Positions 5,682 to 8,854 of a stretch of 8,854 nucleotides of DNA are shown piece after piece. This stretch comes from JBDTNQ01 sp039933635 (lineage in GTDB: Bacteria; Acidobacteriota; Vicinamibacteria; Vicinamibacterales; SCN-69-37). The stretch covers positions 1 through 8,854 of the forward strand of contig JBDTNQ010000144.1 in the NCBI GenBank assembly GCA_039933635.1, read 5' to 3'. A program made the position numbers and the translations under genes. The notes beneath the pieces were generated by a model that did no database searches, had not been told where the DNA came from, and saw only the letters and a program-made list of their open reading frames with translations. Each line of letters opens with the position of its first letter. Position 1 is the stretch's first letter.

Positions 5682-7963
5682 GGTAGCTCGATGGTGAAGG
5701 TCGTGCCCGACGGCTGGGCCGCGCCAACCTCGATGCCGCCGCCGTGCTGCACGATGATCCGGCGCACGATGGCGAGCCCGAGCCCACTCCCGCGACCCTT
5801 CGTCGAGTAGTAAGGCATGAACAGTTTGTCACGATCCGCCGCGGACACGCCCGGTCCGTTGTCGGTCACGACCAGGCGGACGACGCCGTTCCGGGCATCA
5901 TGCGACGTCGCCACCACGATGATGGGGGGCGCGCCGCCGGGCCGCCGACCGGCCGTTGGCCCCCCGAGCACTTCGACGGCATTGTCCACCAGATTGATGA
6001 TCACCTGGCGCATCTGCTCCGCGTCCACGCGGACGTGCGGCAGCCCCGGCGCAAGATTCCGGTCGACCTGGACGTCCCCCTGCTGCAGCACCGCGCCGTA
6101 CAGCTGCAACGCGCTGGTGATGATCTCGTTGATGTCCGTGGGCAGCAGACGTGGACCGCGCAGCCGGGCGAACTGCGCGAACTCGTCGACCAGACCCTTG
6201 AGGGCCTCCACCTCCGTGATGATGGCATCGGTGCATTCGCCCACCAGCGCCCGCGTTGGCTGCGGGGCGCCGCCGAAGTGTTTCCGCAGCCGCTCCGCGC
6301 TGAGTTGGATGGGCGTCAGCGGATTCTTGATTTCGTGCGCCAGCCGGCGCGCCACGTCGCGCCAGGCCGCGACTCGCTGCGCGCGGATCAGCGGCGTCAC
6401 GTCGTCGAACACGAGCACCGCGCCTTCGTGCCGTCCGTCCTCGCCCACGAGCACCGTCGCGGCCACGGCGAGATGCACTTCGCGATCGTCACGCGCCAGC
6501 GTCACTTCTTGCACGACGCCGGAGGCCTGCTGCCGCGTGGTGGTCGCAATGAGCGACGCGAGCGGCTGCAGATCTTCGCGCTGAAAGACCACCTCCGCCG
6601 CTCGGCCAAAGGACGCCGCGTCAAGCCCGAGCAGCCGCTCGGCCGCGCCGTTGATGGTCGAGACCTGCCCCGCCGCGTCGAGCGAGATGACGCCGGTGGC
6701 GACGCGTTCGAGAATCGTCTCGATGTAGCGCCGCCGCGTATCGACCTCGAGATTCTTCACCTCCAACGCGCGCCGCGACTCCTCCAGCCGTTCGCGGCTC
6801 GTGCCGAGCTCGGCCGCCATCATGTTGAACGACTCCACCAGCGTGCCGAGCTCGTCCCCCGTCTCCGCCTCGAGACGGAGATCCAGTTGTCCCGCGCCGA
6901 TGGCCCTGGCCCCTTCCGCGAGCATCTGGACGGGCCGTGTGATGCGCTTGGCCAGATACAGACCGAGCCAGGTGGCGCTGATCAGAATCAACAGGCTGAC
7001 AGCCAAGAAGATCGATTGATACACGCCCTGGATGGGCCCCTTCAGGACGCGCAGCCCCTGATAGTTCTCGTACGCCTGCGTCGCCCGCAACGCCCGGACC
7101 TGCATCTCATTGCCCAGGAACTGCGACACCACCACGGCTCCGGCGACACCGCCGTCGGTCCGGCGGATGGGTGCGGCGGTGCGGAGCAGGACCCCCCCGC
7201 CGTCGAGTTCGTCCTGCTGCGCCTCCTCGTGTCCAGACGCGACGGCCTTCGCCGCCAGCCGGTCGGCGGACGGCGGCACGTGATCCTGCGGAAGATTCGC
7301 TGAGCCAACGCCGAAGAGGTAGGCCAGGTCCGAGGGCTCACCGGGCACCGCGATCGTGCGGTACACGTCGACGAGCCCGTTCTGCATCGTGCGCGGTTCC
7401 TCTTCGACAACGGGCGTGAGCGCCGCGACGTCGCCGGCGGCCAGCGCATCGGCCGATAAGACGCGCGCCAGTCGCCGCGCCCGCAGCATCGTGTTCTGCT
7501 GGGCGTCGCGGTAGTACTGCCGCGCAATCTCCTGGCCGGCGCTGAGCACTTCGTCGACCGGCTCGCTGAACCAACGCTCCGCGCTCTTGCGGATGATCTC
7601 ACTGCCGCTGATCAAGACGAGCACCGCCGGCACGATGGCCATGGCCAGGAGGGCGACCACGAGCTTGCCTCGAAAACGTGCGAATGGCGCAGCGGTGCGC
7701 TGCTCAATCCATAGCTTGAGCAGATTGCGGACGAGCACGAACGACAACGCCGCCAGGAGCGCCAGGTCGACCGCCAGCAGCGAGTACAGCAGGACGTCCG
7801 AGAGCAGCTGCGGCGGAATGTCGCTGGATCGGTTGGCGATCCAGAACAAGCCGACGAGGATCGCGAGCAGGAGGACCGCCACTGCGCCGAGGACGCGGGG
7901 GCTGTCGAGCAGACGCCGGCGACTCGTGACCTCGGGCCGAACGTCGGTCGGGCGGATGTACAT
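5666..7963 (-). CDS. ntrY: NtrY-like membrane sensor histidine kinase
   Basis: This 765-residue kinase is predicted to sense a signal at the membrane and phosphorylate the adjacent NtrX-like regulator. Helices lie at about 24-43, 57-79, 99-118 and 314-336. The stretch 119-313 between helices 3 and 4 is the likely extracytoplasmic sensor region. A HAMP domain (about 335-390) and coiled linker follow, then a PAS domain (about 411-525). The dimerisation/phosphotransfer domain has the H-box LAHEIKNPLT with H543. The ATPase domain has the N-box INLVDNAVEVL (N661), G1 DNGPG (701-705), the F region with F715, and G2 GSGLGL (725-730). The multi-helix N-terminus with HAMP and PAS is the NtrY layout (COG5000). 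It starts 3 nt after the DUF4390 stop with no good ribosome binding site, which suggests coupled translation. The signal is unknown; nitrogen status or redox are known for NtrY relatives. Confidence 0.93.
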   Translation of the reverse strand: MYIRPTDVRPEVTSRRRLLDSPRVLGAVAVLLLAILVGLFWIANRSSDIPPQLLSDVLLYSLLAVDLALLAALSFVLVRNLLKLWIEQRTAAPFARFRGKLVVALLAMAIVPAVLVLISGSEIIRKSAERWFSEPVDEVLSAGQEIARQYYRDAQQNTMLRARRLARVLSADALAAGDVAALTPVVEEEPRTMQNGLVDVYRTIAVPGEPSDLAYLFGVGSANLPQDHVPPSADRLAAKAVASGHEEAQQDELDGGGVLLRTAAPIRRTDGGVAGAVVVSQFLGNEMQVRALRATQAYENYQGLRVLKGPIQGVYQSIFLAVSLLILISATWLGLYLAKRITRPVQMLAEGARAIGAGQLDLRLEAETGDELGTLVESFNMMAAELGTSRERLEESRRALEVKNLEVDTRRRYIETILERVATGVISLDAAGQVSTINGAAERLLGLDAASFGRAAEVVFQREDLQPLASLIATTTRQQASGVVQEVTLARDDREVHLAVAATVLVGEDGRHEGAVLVFDDVTPLIRAQRVAAWRDVARRLAHEIKNPLTPIQLSAERLRKHFGGAPQPTRALVGECTDAIITEVEALKGLVDEFAQFARLRGPRLLPTDINEIITSALQLYGAVLQQGDVQVDRNLAPGLPHVRVDAEQMRQVIINLVDNAVEVLGGPTAGRRPGGAPPIIVVATSHDARNGVVRLVVTDNGPGVSAADRDKLFMPYYSTKGRGSGLGLAIVRRIIVQHGGGIEVGAAQPSGTTFTIELPCQPS

Positions 7964-7966
7964 CGA

Positions 7967-8512
7967 CTATCGGAGGAAGGTGAAGTCGGCGCGGCCCACA
8001 CTGTCGTCGGCGCCGAAGAAGGGCCAGAGCGAGAACGTGCGTCTGGGACTCGCGCGCATCCGCACCTGCACGTAGTAGTCGGCGTTCGGCTCCAGTCGAT
8101 CACCCGTCGCCAGTGGCACCCGATCGAACCGGGTCATCCACTCGCGCGCATGCGGGAGGTCATCCGTGCGCTCGGACCAGGTGACCTGGCCGTCCTGGGA
8201 CTTGGAGACCTGATAGACGCCGGTGAGCGTGTCGAACTTGACGGACGCCGCCACGGTCGCGCTGCCGACCGTGTGATCCCACCAGAATCCGGACGGCCGC
8301 TTCAGATCGACGCTGAACGTCATGGTCAGCAGCAGCCCGCTCTGGACGACCGCCTGGGCGTCGTCGCCGAAACTGGGCGTCGCGATGAACGACGCCGCGA
8401 CACGACCGTCGGCGATGATCGGCGTCACGCGGATGTCGCCGACCGACGCGCGCGCCGGAATCGTCACCGCCACGAGGACGGCCAACAGAACGGGGGCGTG
8501 CCGTCGAGTCAT
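7967..8512 (-). CDS. Secreted DUF4390-family protein
   Basis: This 181-residue protein has an N-terminal signal peptide (MTRRHAPVLLAVLVAVTIPARA, basic start, hydrophobic core, AxA-like cleavage near residue 22; anchoring is also possible). The mature part is rich in beta-prone sequence, including SFGDDAQAVVQSGLLLTMTF (48-67) and SGFWWDHTV (74-82), and ends in a short WPFFGADDSVGRADFTF segment that I recall from DUF4390 proteins. The family has no known function. Its place directly upstream of an NtrY-type kinase is what I recall from beta-proteobacteria too, so an accessory or sensing role is plausible. The ATG at 8512-8510 was chosen because it begins the signal peptide and overlaps the nrdR stop by 4 nt; the frame to 8638 is shadow of nrdR. 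Confidence 0.85.
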   Translation of the reverse strand: MTRRHAPVLLAVLVAVTIPARASVGDIRVTPIIADGRVAASFIATPSFGDDAQAVVQSGLLLTMTFSVDLKRPSGFWWDHTVGSATVAASVKFDTLTGVYQVSKSQDGQVTWSERTDDLPHAREWMTRFDRVPLATGDRLEPNADYYVQVRMRASPRRTFSLWPFFGADDSVGRADFTFLR

Positions 8513-8854
8513 TCGCGCGTCCGAAGCAGTTCGTTCAGTTCGTGCTTGAACTCGTCGAGATCGCGGAAGTTGCGGTAGACGGATGCGAAGCGCACGAACG
8601 CGACCTTGTCGAGCTGCTTGAGCTCCTGCATCACACAAGCGCCGACTTCCTCGGTCGACATCTCCCGCTCAGGACGATCCTGCAAGGTCCCCTCGATGCG
8701 GTCGGCCACCGATTCCAGCGCGGCGACCCGGACGGGCCGCTTCTCGCAGGCTTTCAGCAGGCCGTTGACGAGCTTCTGCCGGTCGAAGCGTTCGCGCCGG
8801 CCGTCCTTCTTCACGACCATGTACGGAATCTCGTCGATCCGTTCGTAGCTCGTG
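8509..8854 (-). CDS. nrdR: Transcriptional repressor NrdR, C-terminal 114 residues (5' end beyond window)
   Basis: The frame is open to the window edge, and the visible sequence begins TSYERIDEIPYMVVKKDGRR, the known junction between the N-terminal zinc ribbon and the ATP-cone of NrdR. The ATP-cone covers the rest, with REMSTEEVGACVMQEL and DKVAFVRFASVYRNF as hallmark stretches. NrdR binds ATP or dATP and represses ribonucleotide reductase genes at NrdR boxes. Full-length proteins are about 150 residues, so about 40 are missing outside the window; the internal ATG at 8820 is not the start. The stop overlaps the DUF4390 start (ATGA), which puts nrdR at the head of the visible signalling cluster. 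No nrd gene is in the window. Confidence 0.96.
   Translation of the reverse strand, partial: TSYERIDEIPYMVVKKDGRRERFDRQKLVNGLLKACEKRPVRVAALESVADRIEGTLQDRPEREMSTEEVGACVMQELKQLDKVAFVRFASVYRNFRDLDEFKHELNELLRTRE

Noticed and set aside
5744..7303. A 519-codon open frame on the plus strand, opposite the kinase gene
   Set aside because: It is fully antisense to the kinase, whose motifs are intact. The translation is rich in Arg, His and Asp without recognisable domains, as expected for an antisense frame of a GC-rich gene.
1..8854. tRNA, rRNA, CRISPR array, insertion sequence, defence or toxin-antitoxin locus
   Set aside because: Coding frames with known families fill nearly the whole window, and the only non-coding stretch is 173 bp without such structure.

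Overview
The window reads as a compact, gene-dense, high-GC bacterial chromosome segment with almost no non-coding DNA. The gene content (NrdR, DUF4390 protein, NtrY/NtrX-type two-component pair, stand-alone glutamate formimidoyltransferase, TPR membrane protein, zinc-ribbon/RDD protein, PgpA, CinA) and the GC-rich codon use fit an Acidobacteriota genome, perhaps class Vicinamibacteria. That placement is an inference from recall, not a computed assignment. I see no mobile element, CRISPR array, tRNA, rRNA or defence locus.

Layout. Seven of eight large-scale genes plus the nrdR fragment lie on the minus strand, and one gene is on the plus strand. Reading right to left on the minus strand, the first cluster is nrdR (5' end cut by the window edge), a secreted DUF4390 protein, an NtrY-like membrane histidine kinase and an NtrX-like sigma-54 activator. 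Junctions are 4-nt ATGA overlap, 3-nt gap and 16-nt overlap, so this looks like one transcript. On the plus strand, ftcD (3413-4318) runs tail-to-tail into the response regulator gene with only 4 nt between the stop codons. A 173-bp divergent intergenic region (3240-3412) separates ftcD from the second minus-strand cluster. That cluster is a TPR single-pass membrane protein, a zinc-ribbon/RDD membrane protein, pgpA and cinA (3' end cut by the window edge), joined by three consecutive 4-nt ATGA overlaps.

How the genes may work together. The DUF4390 protein, kinase and regulator probably form one signalling unit: an exported protein of unknown role, a four-helix membrane sensor kinase with HAMP and PAS domains, and an AAA+ sigma-54 activator with intact GAFTGA loop. 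NrdR, the ATP/dATP-sensing repressor of ribonucleotide reductase genes, is co-transcribed with it. The second cluster combines phosphatidylglycerol synthesis (PgpA), nucleotide-adduct or NAD-related housekeeping (CinA) and two uncharacterised membrane proteins. FtcD belongs to histidine degradation and one-carbon (folate) metabolism; no other hut gene is in the window.

The only real regulatory DNA is the 173-bp divergent region. It holds a good sigma-70-type promoter for the TPR cluster, a dyad and a 20-bp-spaced direct repeat in front of ftcD, and a weak ftcD promoter placed so close to the ATG that the message would be nearly leaderless. I found no clearly novel system. The items most worth a second look are the DUF4390-kinase-regulator unit, the two uncharacterised membrane proteins next to pgpA, and the ftcD upstream architecture.
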